From the NCBI GenBank assembly GCA_039707465.1, contig CM077644.1, positions 147,995,962 to 148,059,961 on the forward strand: a stretch of 64,000 bases of DNA. Reading direction: 5' to 3'. Origin of the DNA: Rhabdophis nuchalis (lineage: Eukaryota > Chordata > Lepidosauria > Squamata > Natricidae). This document shows, piece after piece, positions 52,427 through 63,299 of the stretch. How positions within the stretch are numbered: the first letter of the stretch is position 1; every line of letters begins with the position of its first letter. A model generated the notes under the pieces. It was not told the DNA's origin. It saw only the letters and a program-made list of their open reading frames with translations, and did not search any database. The position numbers were made by a program, and so were the translations under genes.

Positions 52427-52948
52427 ATCTTATGCATAAAGTGAATACTGGTAAAATAAATTTGTCAGGAAACACCATCCATTCGTCTAAAAATTCAAAA
52501 GGGATAAAATGACTTGTTACACATTTCAAATGACATTTGGCCAACCGATAATCTGATTGACCTTTCTTGGTTTTCAGGAGTTCCTCAAATATTTCTCAAA
52601 ATATCAGTCTCTATTTCCTATTTTTTCCCTCATTCAGAAACCAAGTTTTCATCTCATCAGAGAGCAACTTTGAAGTATTCCAGGGAAACAGGATTTAATC
52701 GGCTTTCCTGTGGCCAACAGACTAAAGCCTGCAGCCTGAATGTTAAATATTGCCGCAGACAGCTTTTGGAAATGTTTTAAAAAGAACTGACCTGTGAAAT
52801 TTAGACCTCTCCATTTATAATACTTTATGGTGCGTGTGATTTTTCTCCTTTTTCCTGTCTTGCAGAAATTGGTATTTTTAATGTAATCTTCCCCTGATCT
52901 TGCCTTCATATCCTAGTTGGCTTCACAAAACCTTAAGGCTTCCTAGAT

Positions 52949-53189
52949 AGCAATAGCACTTAGACTTATATACCGCTTCACAGTGCTTTACGGTCCTCTC
53001 TAAGTGGTTTACAAAGTCAGCATATTGCCCCCAACAATCTGGGTCCTCATTTTACCCACCTTGGAAGGATGGAAGGCTGAGTCAATCTTGAGCCTGGTGA
53101 GATTAAAAACTGCCAAATTGCAGCCAGCCGGCAGTCAACTGAAGTACCCTGCAGTACTGTACTCTAACCCCTGCACAACCATGGCTCAT
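52949..53189 (-). mobile_element. tRNA-derived SINE
   Basis: agcaatagcacttagactt tail complement, tgccccaacaatctggg body, then head complement with gagattaaaaactgcc (B box) and ctctaacccctgcacaacc (A box). Same family as 53837-54072. Confidence 0.82.
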
Positions 53190-53559
53190 ATAGATGGTCT
53201 CTATGATGCTCTACCATATAGCGACTAAACACAACATCTTGCAAGAAAGGGACACCTCTTGGAATGGCTTATGAAGATACAGACTCTAGTTTTGCAGTGA
53301 TGGATCTTTGTGGCTGCCCAGCTATGCTTTGGAGTATAATGCTTGTATAAATTTGTCACAAACATTTCTCCTTGCCCTAAGATTCTATTTTTAATAGAGA
53401 AATACCAATGCAGTATTCCACTGCTATTATAGATTTAAGACTATTAGAGAACCTGAAAAGCATTATTTGCAATAGTAGATGACAAATAGTAGATGACAAA
53501 ATCAGAACAACTATAACTTTTCATCACTAATGAAGAAGTACCACAAAGATCAGATTTAA

Positions 53560-53810
53560 AACACCTGTCGAGAACTGTGAATGATCACCGAATGCAATTG
53601 GCTGGCCATATCTTATGTATGCCTAAAGAACAGCATCCAAAAATTGGATGCCTCCTGGAGGGAAAATAGGCTGGTCCTAGAAAACTTGGCACCAAACATT
53701 TAAGGAAGATTTTAAGATCATTAATGTCTCTTGAGACAAAGTCGAAGATGCTGTGAAGGATTGCAACCCATGGAAATTCCTTGCTACCTAATGTGCTCTG
53801 CACAGGACAT
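53560..53810 (+). mobile_element. Possible LINE ORF2 C-terminal remnant
   Basis: Plus-strand translation in pieces gives LAGHILCMPKEQHPKIGCL-like text and a closing DCNPWKFLAT, similar in pattern to the extreme C-termini of RTE/I-group LINE polyproteins (a GHI-R motif, then a W-containing end). Stops interrupt it. Weak call. Confidence 0.3.
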
Positions 53811-53836
53811 GGTGATGATGATGATGATGATGATGA
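53811..53836. repeat. (GAT)n microsatellite
   Basis: About eight GAT units immediately before a SINE tail. Confidence 0.9.
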
Positions 53837-54072
53837 TAGCAATAGCACTTAGACATGTTGCTTTACAGGACTTTACAACCCTGTCTAAGTAGTTTACAGA
53901 GTCAGCCTATTGCCCCCCAACAATCTGGGCCCTCATTTTACCAACCTCAGAAGGATGGAAGGCTGAGACAATCTTCAGCCTGGTGAGATTCAAACTGCCA
54001 AATTGCAGTTAGCTGCAGTCAGCAGACCTCACCTGCAGTACTGCGTTCTAACCACTGCGCCCCACGGCTCTT
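53837..54072 (-). mobile_element. tRNA-derived SINE
   Basis: Complement layout; head complement ctaaccactgcgcc (A box GGCGCAGTGG on the minus strand) and gagattcaaactgcc (B box GTTTGAATCTC). Tail complement tagcaatagcacttagac. It is directly joined to the GAT run, as if the microsatellite grew from the insertion junction. Confidence 0.85.
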
Positions 54073-54239
54073 CAAGATGATGATGTTGATAACTCCCCAG
54101 TATTTGAGCATTGTAATACCGTATGAGATTATGTTTTCCATAAGATATTTTCCTAACTATTAGACACACTCAGTCACTAATACCTCATGTAGCTCTGCTT
54201 TTCTCTTACATGTAGGCCATGTTTTACCACAGTGTACAT

Positions 54240-54652
54240 TAGTGGTGCAATTCAATTTTTTTTACTTCCAGTTCTGTGGGCATGGCTTGGTGGGCGTGAA
54301 AGGATACTGTAAAATCCCAGTTTCCTCCCCACTGCAAAGGAAGGTTACTGTAAAATCTCCATTCCCTCCCGATCAGCTGGGACTCCAGAGGCAGAGAATA
54401 GATGGGGGCGGGGCCAGTCAAAGGTGGTATTTACCGGTTCTCTAAACCAGGGGTCTCCAACCTTTGCAACTTTAAGTCTGAAGGACTTCAGCTCCCAGAA
54501 TTCTCCAGCCAGCTTTGCTGGCTGGAGAATTCTGGAAGCTGAAGTCCTTCAGACTTAAAGTTGCAAAGGTTGGAGACCCCTGCTCTAAACTACTCAAAAT
54601 TTCTGCTACCGGTTCTCCAGAACTGTTCAGAACCTGCTGAATACCACTTCTG
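54240..54652 (+). mobile_element. hAT-type element hosting a nested MITE
   Basis: Ends agtggtgcaattcaatttt and gaataccacttctg. Flanks gtgtacat (54232-54239) and gtgtacaa (54653-54660), seven of eight. Same family as 62569-62830 and 26036-26289. A palindromic MITE interrupts it at 54448-54582. Confidence 0.85.
54448..54582. mobile_element. Palindromic hAT MITE, nested
   Basis: 135 bp, almost a perfect palindrome: caggggtctccaacctttgc to gcaaaggttggagacccctg around a centre agctttgctggct. Exact duplication ctctaaac at 54440-54447 and 54583-54590. The host element's text continues across the duplication. Confidence 0.95.
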
Positions 54653-54664
54653 GTGTACAATACA

Positions 54665-56640
54665 GTAGAATATAAGCTTGAATGTTATAAATCTGAACAG
54701 AATAAATCTGTTCTGATTTATGTTTTAACTGTGAATTTCTTTGGGGTCACTTTGGATAATCTTTATAGAAAGGGAATTCAGAAGCCTAAGATTAGCCCTC
54801 CGTCCAAGATCAATGCATAAGAAAGTGCAGAATAAAACGTATGTATGGATAGCTAGTGCTCACTATGATACATTGCTTTCTTGGGGCTATGAGGATTCTT
54901 TATGAAAAGAGCTAGGTTCTATTGATCCAGAACTGCTTTTCTGTTAGATCACTTGCTTATTTTGCAGCTGGAGGTCATACTTTAAGCAGAAAATTTAAAA
55001 TAAAATGCGAAAGAATGTGCAATCTTCCCCCTGACAGAATGCTATGCCTGCTTTCTGTTGGTGATTCATTTTGAAAGTTTTTGTTTCCATTTATAAACTA
55101 TTACAATCGGGATAGATGACCAGGATAGAACAACCTCAAAACCATTAACAATGCTGGGATGACAATATAGAGTACAATAATACAATGGCATCTACTCAGA
55201 TCAGAGATATCTTTCATAGCAATTCAATTTCAGTTTCTAGAAGGTGCTAACCGTGTCTTTTTCCATAAGTTGGATGGTGCAGGAGAGAAATCTAGCCTGT
55301 GGACCCCACTCTTCTTCCAGTTTTGGTGACAAGGGACCATCATTAAATGTCACTGGAGACCATACCCCAGAGAGATCAATTCTATGTGAGATGTGGGATC
55401 CTGAAGCAGCGCCAACAAGTTCTTTCTAGAAGCCACGTCATACGGATCATTTTTCTGGACTTGTCTCTATCCAGCGCTTCCTCCCACATTAAATTCTTTT
55501 GTTTTTGCTGGTTCTGTAATTGTGCACAGTAGCCTTCAGGCAACAGATGGTGCAGAAGAGAGTGACGCTGCCGGCTTGCAGTCTTATTTGGGTCTCCAAC
55601 AATTTGTTAGATGTGGAGGTTCTAATGATTACACAATCTGACTTCTTCAGCTCTTTGCCTTACGGAGACATAAGGCTGCAATCTCCTCCTGATGGGAACT
55701 GTAGTTGCAAACATCTGGAGAGGCACCTGATTTGGAAGGGCATCTGATTTGAAAAGGCTGTCTTGTCTCATGATGGATAGTACAAGCAGAAATAGAATAG
55801 GAGGGACATTACATTAATTATTCACCATGCTCCAGAGGGCAATTGCGGTCTCCATTGCTACTGCTCTTAAAATCCAAGGCCTTATAATTATAATAAGACC
55901 TTGGGAGGTTTGCACGAGGAGTCCAATTAATTGTGCTGTTCTGCTACTCTGTTTGTTGAATTTTTCTTTTACTCTTATATTTTGAAGGTTTAGAATGGTA
56001 GATGCCTTATTAGAGCTGTATTCCAAAAGGCAATTTAATACATACACTGTACCTCAAATTTTACAAGCAGTGTTAGCGTTCTGTGTGGTAATAAAACAGT
56101 GTAATGTATTTACAGCATTAATCAACAACCATAACTCTTTCATCCACAAGAGGTTTATACTTTGGAGTTCTTGGGTATGTTTGTGTGCTACATATAATAA
56201 ATATATATTATAAAGAGAATTATATACCTATGAATAGGACATATGTGTATTAGAGAGTAAAGAATGGTGATGAATTCCTGTAGAGAACACACCTGAGATT
56301 TCCAATTTTGGGAAAACAACAAATAAATTGTTAAGCAATCAAAGCAATAAATGAGTAAGATATAGTAAAAGATACTGCCTCGAAGCACGTGCTTTTAAAT
56401 AAATAGGGGTAACATTTCCTCATTAATTAATACTTGCACAACATTTTTACAATCAGCTTTAACTTTTTTGTTTCCTGAGGTCACACCCAGATTTAAGGAA
56501 CCCCCCTAGAATGCTAATTCCTATATTCATAGCCATGCAAATGAGTCATGGGAGATCCAGCAAGATGTCATTTAAAAATCAAGTCAAGTCTTCTGTCAGT
56601 CTAAACTATCTAGCCACAGGCAAGACAATCTGACTATCCA
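54665..56640. other. No recognised feature
   Basis: About 2 kb without a nameable repeat or gene. Around 55690 a gggaactgtagttgc string hints at an old MITE half. Confidence 0.3.
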
Positions 56641-56656
56641 CAATAATATTGTAGAC

Positions 56657-56791
56657 CAGTGTTTCTCAACCTTGGCGACTGGAAGTCCTGTGGACTTCAA
56701 CTCCCAGAATCCCCCAGCCAGCACAGCTGGCTGGGGGATTCTGGGAGTTGAAGTCCACAGGACTTAAAGTCGCCAAGGTTGAGAAACACTG
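56657..56791. mobile_element. Palindromic hAT MITE with exact duplication
   Basis: 135 bp: cagtgtttctcaaccttgg at the left, ccaaggttgagaaacactg at the right, near-perfect arms meeting in agccagcacagctggct. Exact 8-bp duplication ttgtagac at 56649-56656 and 56792-56799. Very low divergence between arms suggests a recent insertion. Confidence 0.96.
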
Positions 56792-56811
56792 TTGTAGACA
56801 ATGAGAAACAT

Positions 56812-56880
56812 TTATTTTATTATTTATTTATTTATTTAAATTTATATCCCGCCCTTCTCCAAGAAGGACCCAGGGCCCTT
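56812..56880 (-). mobile_element. L2-type LINE tail, extremely truncated
   Basis: (TTTA)n then atatcccgcccttctccaag and gacccagggccc, the complement of the L2-type 3' end. About 70 bp, no coding part. Confidence 0.75.
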
Positions 56881-57126
56881 GATCAAAGCATATGGAGACT
56901 ATCTACTCTCAATTGTTCCTCCCATCGCTGGTTCTGTGGTGAACCCATCTTAAACGGTGCCTAGTCAGGAGAAAGGTATCAGATATCAAAATAATTTGAA
57001 TCAATTTCTCTTATTTAAACTGGGTTCAGGAAAACCAGATTCTCAGTATCCTAGTCAATCTTCACCAATGCTATGGGGAATTTTAAAATAGCTCTTTCCT
57101 CGGTAGAGATTTTTAATGTCTTAGAC

Positions 57127-57244
57127 CAGGCCTGTCAAACTGGTGGCCCGCGGATGCATCACACACCAGCCATGCCTACGCTGGCTCCGTAAAGGCCGAA
57201 AAGTCACTATACGTCATGTGACATGATCAAGTTTGACACCCGTG
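57127..57244. mobile_element. Short hAT MITE
   Basis: 118 bp with ends caggcctgtcaaactgg and caagtttgacacccgtg and an exact 8-bp duplication tcttagac at 57119-57126 and 57245-57252. Confidence 0.92.
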
Positions 57245-57389
57245 TCTTAGACCAGCACCCAACCACTCATATCAACCAATATAAAGCCTGGCATTGTTGC
57301 TATTAGATACGGATATGCACAGAATCTGGAGGTTTCTTTAAAATGACAAAAACGTGTCATTGTCACGAAATAAATTATATCCCTTATAT

Positions 57390-57669
57390 CAGGGGTCCCC
57401 AACCTCAGGGCAATCGCTCACTACCGGGCTGTGGCCTATTTGGAACTGGAAGTGGGGGGCCAGCATGCACATGCTCTCAGCTCAACTTTGCATAAGTGGC
57501 AGGCTGGCGTGTGTGCACATGTGCAGAGCTAACTTGATCTGAGCACGCATGCATGTGCGGGCCAGTCTGCCACTCATACAAGTTGAGCTGTGCATACCAG
57601 CCGGCCACTAGTGCTACCTGCTTCCCCTGTCTCCTTGCCATGGCAAGTCTCCAAGGTTGGGGATAGTTG
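57390..57669. mobile_element. Non-autonomous hAT-type element
   Basis: 280 bp with ends caggggtccccaacctc and ccaaggttggggatagttg. Flanks ccttatat (57382-57389) and ccttacat (57670-57677), seven of eight. Same termini as the outer element at 7740-8329. Confidence 0.85.
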
Positions 57670-57979
57670 CCTTACATATTTGTGTACTGTGCCATTTGCT
57701 CCTTCCTGCCCTTCACCCTCTTCTTCATTTCCATGTTACTAAGTCGGCAGATGTTACAGAAGAGACCTGCACTATTGCTTTGAGATGTTCTGTGCTCTGG
57801 CTGGTGTTTAGCCTCTGTAGGTTCTTTGGTGGCCTGGTTACCGCTATCTACCCTACCACTAATTCTTCTGGACATAATTGGTTTCTACAATAAAACACCC
57901 CTGCATGACATGGCCAAAATAAGTGAGACACAGTTTTGTGATTTTTGCCTTATGGTGACATGTGTGGTGTTATGTGTTC

Positions 57980-58413
57980 CAGGGGTGGGTTCCTGCCAGT
58001 TCTAACCTCTTCTATAGAAGAGGTTCCACACATCTACAGTGCCGTTTAGAACTGGTTCCAGCTCCCTCCCACTGCCCATCCGCACATCATCAAGATGAAG
58101 ACCGAAAGGAGGAATTCTGGGAGTTGAAGTCCACAAGTCTTAAAGCTGTCAAGTTTGAACACCCCTAGGGTTTTTTTCCTAAAGGGTTAGGGGTGCAAGG
58201 GTCTTGTAACTTGGCAGCTTTAAGACTAGCGTGCTTCAAATGTCAGAGTTTCTGAGCCAACATATTGGTTGGTAAGTAAGAGCATTGTTAAGTGAGTTTC
58301 ACCACATTTTACAAGTTGGTCACGCCCACCCAGTCACATGGCTGGCAAGCCACTCCCACAAAGCAGGCCACACCTACAGAAGAGGTTCTAAAAAATTTTG
58401 AAACCCACCACTG
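57980..58413. mobile_element. hAT-type element with internal MITE debris
   Basis: Ends caggggtgggttcctgcc and ttgaaacccaccactg, exact 8-bp duplication atgtgttc at 57972-57979 and 58414-58421. The interior includes halves of a palindromic MITE (gggagttgaagtccac, cagctttaagactagc) and a piece of Tigger-like text (cattgttaagtgagttt), so other elements landed in it. Confidence 0.9.
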
Positions 58414-58555
58414 ATGTGTTCCAATACTTAATGCATCAATATGGTAAACAAAAAGATGGCTGGCTAGAGAGCAGAGACCGGGGAGTGGGGTGGGTGGGAG
58501 GAGAGGGGTGGAGTCTGCCTTCAATTTAAAAGTCCCCTCCAGCATAGAATTCCCC

Positions 58556-58831
58556 CCGAGGTGGGTTCCTACCAGTTTGGACCGGTTCCGCCAAACAGGT
58601 AGTAACTTGGCGGCCTGGGTTGCTGGAACCGGCAGCAACCCAAGCCTGTCACACCCCCAAACTGGTTCTCTTGACAGCACTGCAGGTGCAGCTATCTTGT
58701 TTTTTCCTTCTGCACATGCACAGAGCAATTTTTGTTGTACTGAGCACGCATGCGCAGCATGCAACAAGCACGTGTGTGGGTGCTGCATCCCTGAGCGAAC
58801 CAGCAATAGCAGCAGCCGAAACCCACCCCTG
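58556..58831. mobile_element. Non-autonomous hAT-type element
   Basis: 276 bp with ends cgaggtgggttcctacc and gaaacccacccctg and exact flanks aattcccc at 58548-58555 and 58832-58839. Interior has accggttccgcc and cgcatgcgcagc. The long minus frame (58309-58962) across it is a chance frame over repeats. Confidence 0.9.
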
Positions 58832-58959
58832 AATTCCCCCAGGATTTGCTTCCTACCTTTTGAGTTAGGAATCACGTTGGCTATCCTAGCATTCAAGGAT
58901 GATTGGATTACAACCTGCCCTTGGCTATGATGCCATGGGACAACAGAGTTTGGTCTACC

Positions 58960-60125
58960 CATACTTGCAAGGGAACAATGCCTTAAAATAACCTTTATTG
59001 TTAAGAGTAAAATGGGTGGCTAGTTTAATTGAGGAGGAAAAATGGGGCCTCGGTTTTAAAGTCTGGGAGATGCTGCATTTCCTTAAAACAGAAATCTTTT
59101 TAAAGATTATGTTGAGAACGTTATTGCTCTGTAGAGGCGGGGGGGGGGGGGAGGGAGGGATCACCCTAGGATTTATAAAGAACCCAGAAGTAATAATTAT
59201 ATTTGCTCTCACATGCATGAAAATAAGCAAAGGCAAACCTATTAAGTTATCAGAATTTAAATAAAAAGCAACTTATTTATTCATGAGCCCACAGATGAAA
59301 AATAATTTTATTCTTGTCTAGTAATTAAAGTGTAAATATCCTTTAAATCAAACTTAAGATTAATGAACCCTCCAGAAAAAAAGAAAAAAAAACAGTTGTT
59401 CTTTAGCAATAAAGAGGGGAAATAAACACAGATGGGAAATGTGGATTAATTCCTGCGCCAGCCCCTTGCTTATAACTTCACTTAAATATGAATTGTTGTA
59501 GCATTGAGCAAAACAACCCCTTTTGAGCTGTGAATTACAAATAAGAATTATTTCTTCAGGCTATTAATAATGTAAATTTGTTTGAATTACATTTATCGTC
59601 TAAGCAGTCCTAAATCTATACGTGGTAGGAAAATTCAGCATAACCAAAGACGGTCTTATGAATAAGACTGAAAATTAAGTAAAATGGCACAAGATGTTTC
59701 TTGTTAAATGCACAATTTGGAGCTCAATTGGCTCAATTCAGAGACATCCTATGTGCTTTTTTGGTCTTCCTAATAGCCTTCTGATAAAAGACTTGAGTAG
59801 AAACAGAAATAGATTTCTCAGCCTACTCAAATGGCTAGCCTACCCAGATTGCTGGTCAGGGATCTGAATGTGCAGTTCTAACATTCTAGCTTCCATCTGA
59901 TGCATCCTGCTTAGAATATCTCTAAATACACATATATCACAGCTTTCCCCAAAATGACAGCTATGGTTCCAAAAATCTCCATCCAACGTGGCTAATGATT
60001 CGTGGGGAGATGTCCCCCAATTGTGGTTTTAAGTCCCCACCAGTTCATGAGCAACTTGGGAGGAAAGGATCTTTGTCCAAAGGAGCTGAGAATGACTTTG
60101 TGCTATGAAAACTAATTTTGTTCCT
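58960..60125. other. Mostly unique AT-rich sequence
   Basis: Contains a G-run at 59138-59150. The 59160-59620 part is rich in TAATTA/TTTAAAT-type motifs without repeat signatures and might be a conserved noncoding element; not demonstrable here. Confidence 0.25.
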
Positions 60126-60149
60126 CGCAGGAGTGTCCAGCCGTTGTCC

Positions 60150-60698
60150 AGCTCAGCTCCACTGCACATAAGCGTGCGCCTCCCACCGGCCAGCTGATTT
60201 TTGGGTCTCTGCTGTGCATGCGGGAGATGCGCGTGCATTTGTGGGGTGAGGCAGGGGGTCACATGTGCATGTGTAGAAGTGGGGAGAGCACAGGGGAGCG
60301 TGGCACCCCATTTTTAGTTTCAGGAGGCTTCAGGGAGGCCTGCTTGGCCCAAAACGGGGCACAGGGGTTTCACGTTAGAGGTGGGTTTCTGCTGGTTTAC
60401 CCTGGATCGGGGGAACCAGTAGTGGTAGCGTCAGGAGGCTCTGCCCACCTGCTTGGATGCTTCTGTGCATGCGCATGCACAAGCGCACATAAGTGAACTG
60501 GTAGTAAAATAAACTGAAACACACCACTGGTTCATACGCATGTGTGTGGGGAGCACAGGGGGGTCATGCACCTGTGTGGGGTTGGGGGGATGTGGGGGTC
60601 ATGTGTGCATGTGCAGGGGGTAGGTGGGGAGCATTGCATTATGGGTGTGGGCACACGTGATTTCGGCATGCGAGGAGAAAAAGGTTAGCCATCACTGC
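60150..60698. mobile_element. hAT-type element, interrupted
   Basis: The right end aaaggttagccatcactg (to 60698) matches the inverted left end of 29084-29445, and GC-rich text on both sides of 60376-60529 (gtgtggggagcacaggg twice) looks like one body. The left end is not located, so the boundary is approximate and no duplication can be shown. Confidence 0.5.
60376..60529. mobile_element. hAT-type element of the ACCGG-motif family, nested
   Basis: Ends tagaggtgggtttctgc and gaaacacaccactg; interior gggggaaccagtagtgg and catgcgcatgcac. Flanking octamers tttcacgt and gttcatac agree poorly, so the duplication has decayed or the ends are off by a base or two. Confidence 0.65.
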
Positions 60699-60907
60699 CT
60701 TAGATTATTCTTTTTGCATGTGTACCAAATAATCTGCAGTTGGAAGATGCCGTTTCCCTGATTTCCTCTGTGACATTTCTCAGGGCATCTGTGTGGTTCT
60801 CAAAGGCAAGAGTGAAATCCTTGCTGATACTTCCATGGCCTCAAAGAATGGGCTCTTCTCTGCAATTGTTTGCCTTGGTTTCTAGCATTAAAGTGTCATT
60901 ACAGGAA

Positions 60908-61043
60908 ATGTCTACGGAGATTCTCAGTCACCCAGGTCATGGTTGTCCCAAAGGTGCTTTTTCAAGAGGCAACTGGACTTTCTGGTTTTTCTTTGAAGAT
61001 GTTTCGCTTCTCATCCAAGAAGTTTCTTCAACTCTGACTGAAT
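60908..61043 (-). mobile_element. PLE terminal-repeat fragment
   Basis: Single complement arm: tctacggagattctcagtc, caagaggcaactggactttc, cgcttctcatccaagaag, ttcttcaactctgactg. Unlike 791, 6187 and 40513 it has no head-to-head partner. Confidence 0.75.
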
Positions 61044-61049
61044 GGTGGG

Positions 61050-62555
61050 GGAAAACCAGAAAGTTGCAGTACATATATGTCTATTGGTTCTCTTGGAGGG
61101 ACAACAGCAGGTCAGTAGTAAACGAATAGCCAACCTTATCACTCTGGGCCATTGGCTAGAAAATACATTGGTCCTCAATTCCTGCCTGTTGTATGATTTA
61201 TTTCAGTGATGGTGGATGTTTTCTTGGCTCAGGAAACAGCCATTTGGTATACATTTGAGAAGGATGAATATTCAGAGTTTTCTGTGGATTTTGTCATGCC
61301 ATGAATTTTATCCGTTTTGTTTATTGGATTAACTCACAAGCACTAAACTAGAGTACCTCAATGTGCCCTGAAGAGTTTTTGGAAACTGCAGTTCATGTAA
61401 AATGCAACAATTATGAACTGGTGCCTGAAAGCCACAATAGTCACAAGGCACCTGGCTTCCAAGAGGTTTCTGTGAACAATTTTTAACCTATAAAGTTCTA
61501 AGTGGCCCGGCCCACAGTTTGTATCCAGATTACTTGGTAGAAATAACCCACCTAGGGTCCTTAAATTAGATGGAAACATTCCACATTCCCCACAATAAGT
61601 AAATATGAAGGTTGGAGACATATTGACAGTGTCTCTTCATGGTGGAGCCTACTTTGTGAACAACCTTGTAGCAGAGCATGAGTAGAAACCTTCTAGAAGG
61701 TTATGGCATTGCAACTTTTTCATAGGACCTTTGGAGATTATCTACAACTATCACTGCTATTAGAATTGTGTGTGTGTATGTGTGTGTGTGTCAATGTTAG
61801 TTGATTAATTTGCATTATCATTATTATTACTCCTACCCTTTTATATTTTGTAACATTATTGTAGGTTTTTACAGTTTTATCAGTATATTTTTATGGTTCA
61901 TCAGTAATGCGAACCTCCCCAGGTTTTGACTTTCATAATGGTGGTATAGAATCAGATTATATGTTGTGAACTTTAATTCCCACCAGCCCCAGCTCCTATG
62001 ACCAATTATTGGGAATTGTAGGAGTTGTATCGGAAAAAATCTGGAAAATATCAGGATACCTAAATCATTTTAATTCTGCAATTGAATTGAATCGAAGCAT
62101 TGTATTTTGATATACTCTCCCAAAACTGCACAAATTCAAGTTAAACTATAATAATGGCATGTATAGGTATGTATAGGTTCTAAATGTAAATTTAGAACCT
62201 ATACATTACTTCATTTAAATTCATAAAAACTTCCCAACAATAACCAAACAGCTGAATTAAAACTCAGTAGATACAATGGTATGGAACAATTGATATTCAA
62301 AATAATAGACATAAAATGGCAGGAGGTTAAAACTGGGTTGAAAGGAAATCACATTCTCTCTGGCACCTTCCAACTGATTCTAGGACTTAGGTCGACTCTT
62401 CCCAGTATTTCAAGCAGTGGACCAGTTAGGAGTTTTGAGACTAGGCTGTGGCCAGGCAAACAAATGCAGGTGTGCCCATTTATAAAATGGCTCCTATTTA
62501 CCAGAAGGCAGAGAGATTGTTTCTGATTATTTCTTCTAGCTTCCAAGACTTCAGC
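61050..62555. other. No recognised feature
   Basis: A GT run at 61773-61791 and a decayed palindromic MITE-like pair near 61975-62030 (aattcccaccagcccc, ggagttgtat). Nothing else supported. Confidence 0.35.
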
Positions 62556-62568
62556 ATCCTATCTTACT

Positions 62569-62830
62569 CAGTGATGAAATTCAATTTTTTTTACTACTGG
62601 TTCTGTGGGCGTGGCAGAGGAAGGATACTGTAAAATCTCCATTACCTCCCCACTCCAGGGGAAGGTTACTGCAAAATCCCCATTTCCTCCCAATCAGCTG
62701 GGACTCGGGAGGCAGAGAATAGATGGGGGCGGGGCCAGTCAGAAGTGGTAATTGCCGGTTCTCCAAACTACTCAAGATTTCCGCTACTGGTTCTCCAGAA
62801 CTGGTCAGAACCTGCTGAATTTCACCCCTG
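62569..62830 (+). mobile_element. Non-autonomous hAT-type element, well preserved
   Basis: 262 bp: cagtgatgaaattcaattt at the left, tgctgaatttcacccctg at the right, exact 8-bp duplication atcttact at 62561-62568 and 62831-62838. A clean reference for the family of 7825-8268, 26036-26289, 36535-38861 and 54240-54652; it has a single ccgctactggttctcc segment where 7861-8116 has eight. Confidence 0.95.
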
Positions 62831-62927
62831 ATCTTACTCTATCTTACCCAACTTTGGAAACAGTTACTTTTTGTGAGTTTGGGATCAAAGGATCCCATAT
62901 TTCCAAGAAGATGATAGATGAAGTAAG

Positions 62928-63295
62928 CCAGTACGCTCCCACAGAGAGGGTCTCCTCATGGTGCCATCGGCTAAACAATGTCGACTGGAGACACCCAGGG
63001 GGAGAGCCTTCTCTGTGGGAGCACCTGTCCTCTGGAACGAATTTCCCCCGGAATTAAGAACTATCCCTGACCTACGCACCTTCCGCCATGCTCTCAAAAC
63101 CTTTTTTTCCCAACAAGCCGGGCTGGCATAAAAATGAATTTTTAAAAATGAATTTTTATTAATTTTAATCGGGGTTTGTTTTTTTTTAATTTTTATGAGA
63201 GGCCAAATTATTTAACATGCTTTTAAACTGTTTTTAACTTTTATATATCCTTCGGGAGTAGGAGTAGTAGTAGTAAACTAAACTAAACTAACTGT
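62928..63295 (+). mobile_element. L2/CR1-group LINE 3' fragment
   Basis: Encodes the last ORF segment (RREGLL/PSAKQC-like, then a WNEFPPELRT-type stretch) and the 3' UTR (gccgggctggcataaaaatg). The terminus is cut: tatatatccttcgggagtag lacks the ccgccctgag part found in 41555-42210, and an (AGT)n/(AACTA)n tail follows. Confidence 0.8.
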
Positions 63296-63299
63296 GAAC

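Noticed and set aside
58309..58962. 217-codon minus-strand frame
   Set aside because: Crosses two hAT element boundaries and a flank; no domain; a chance frame.
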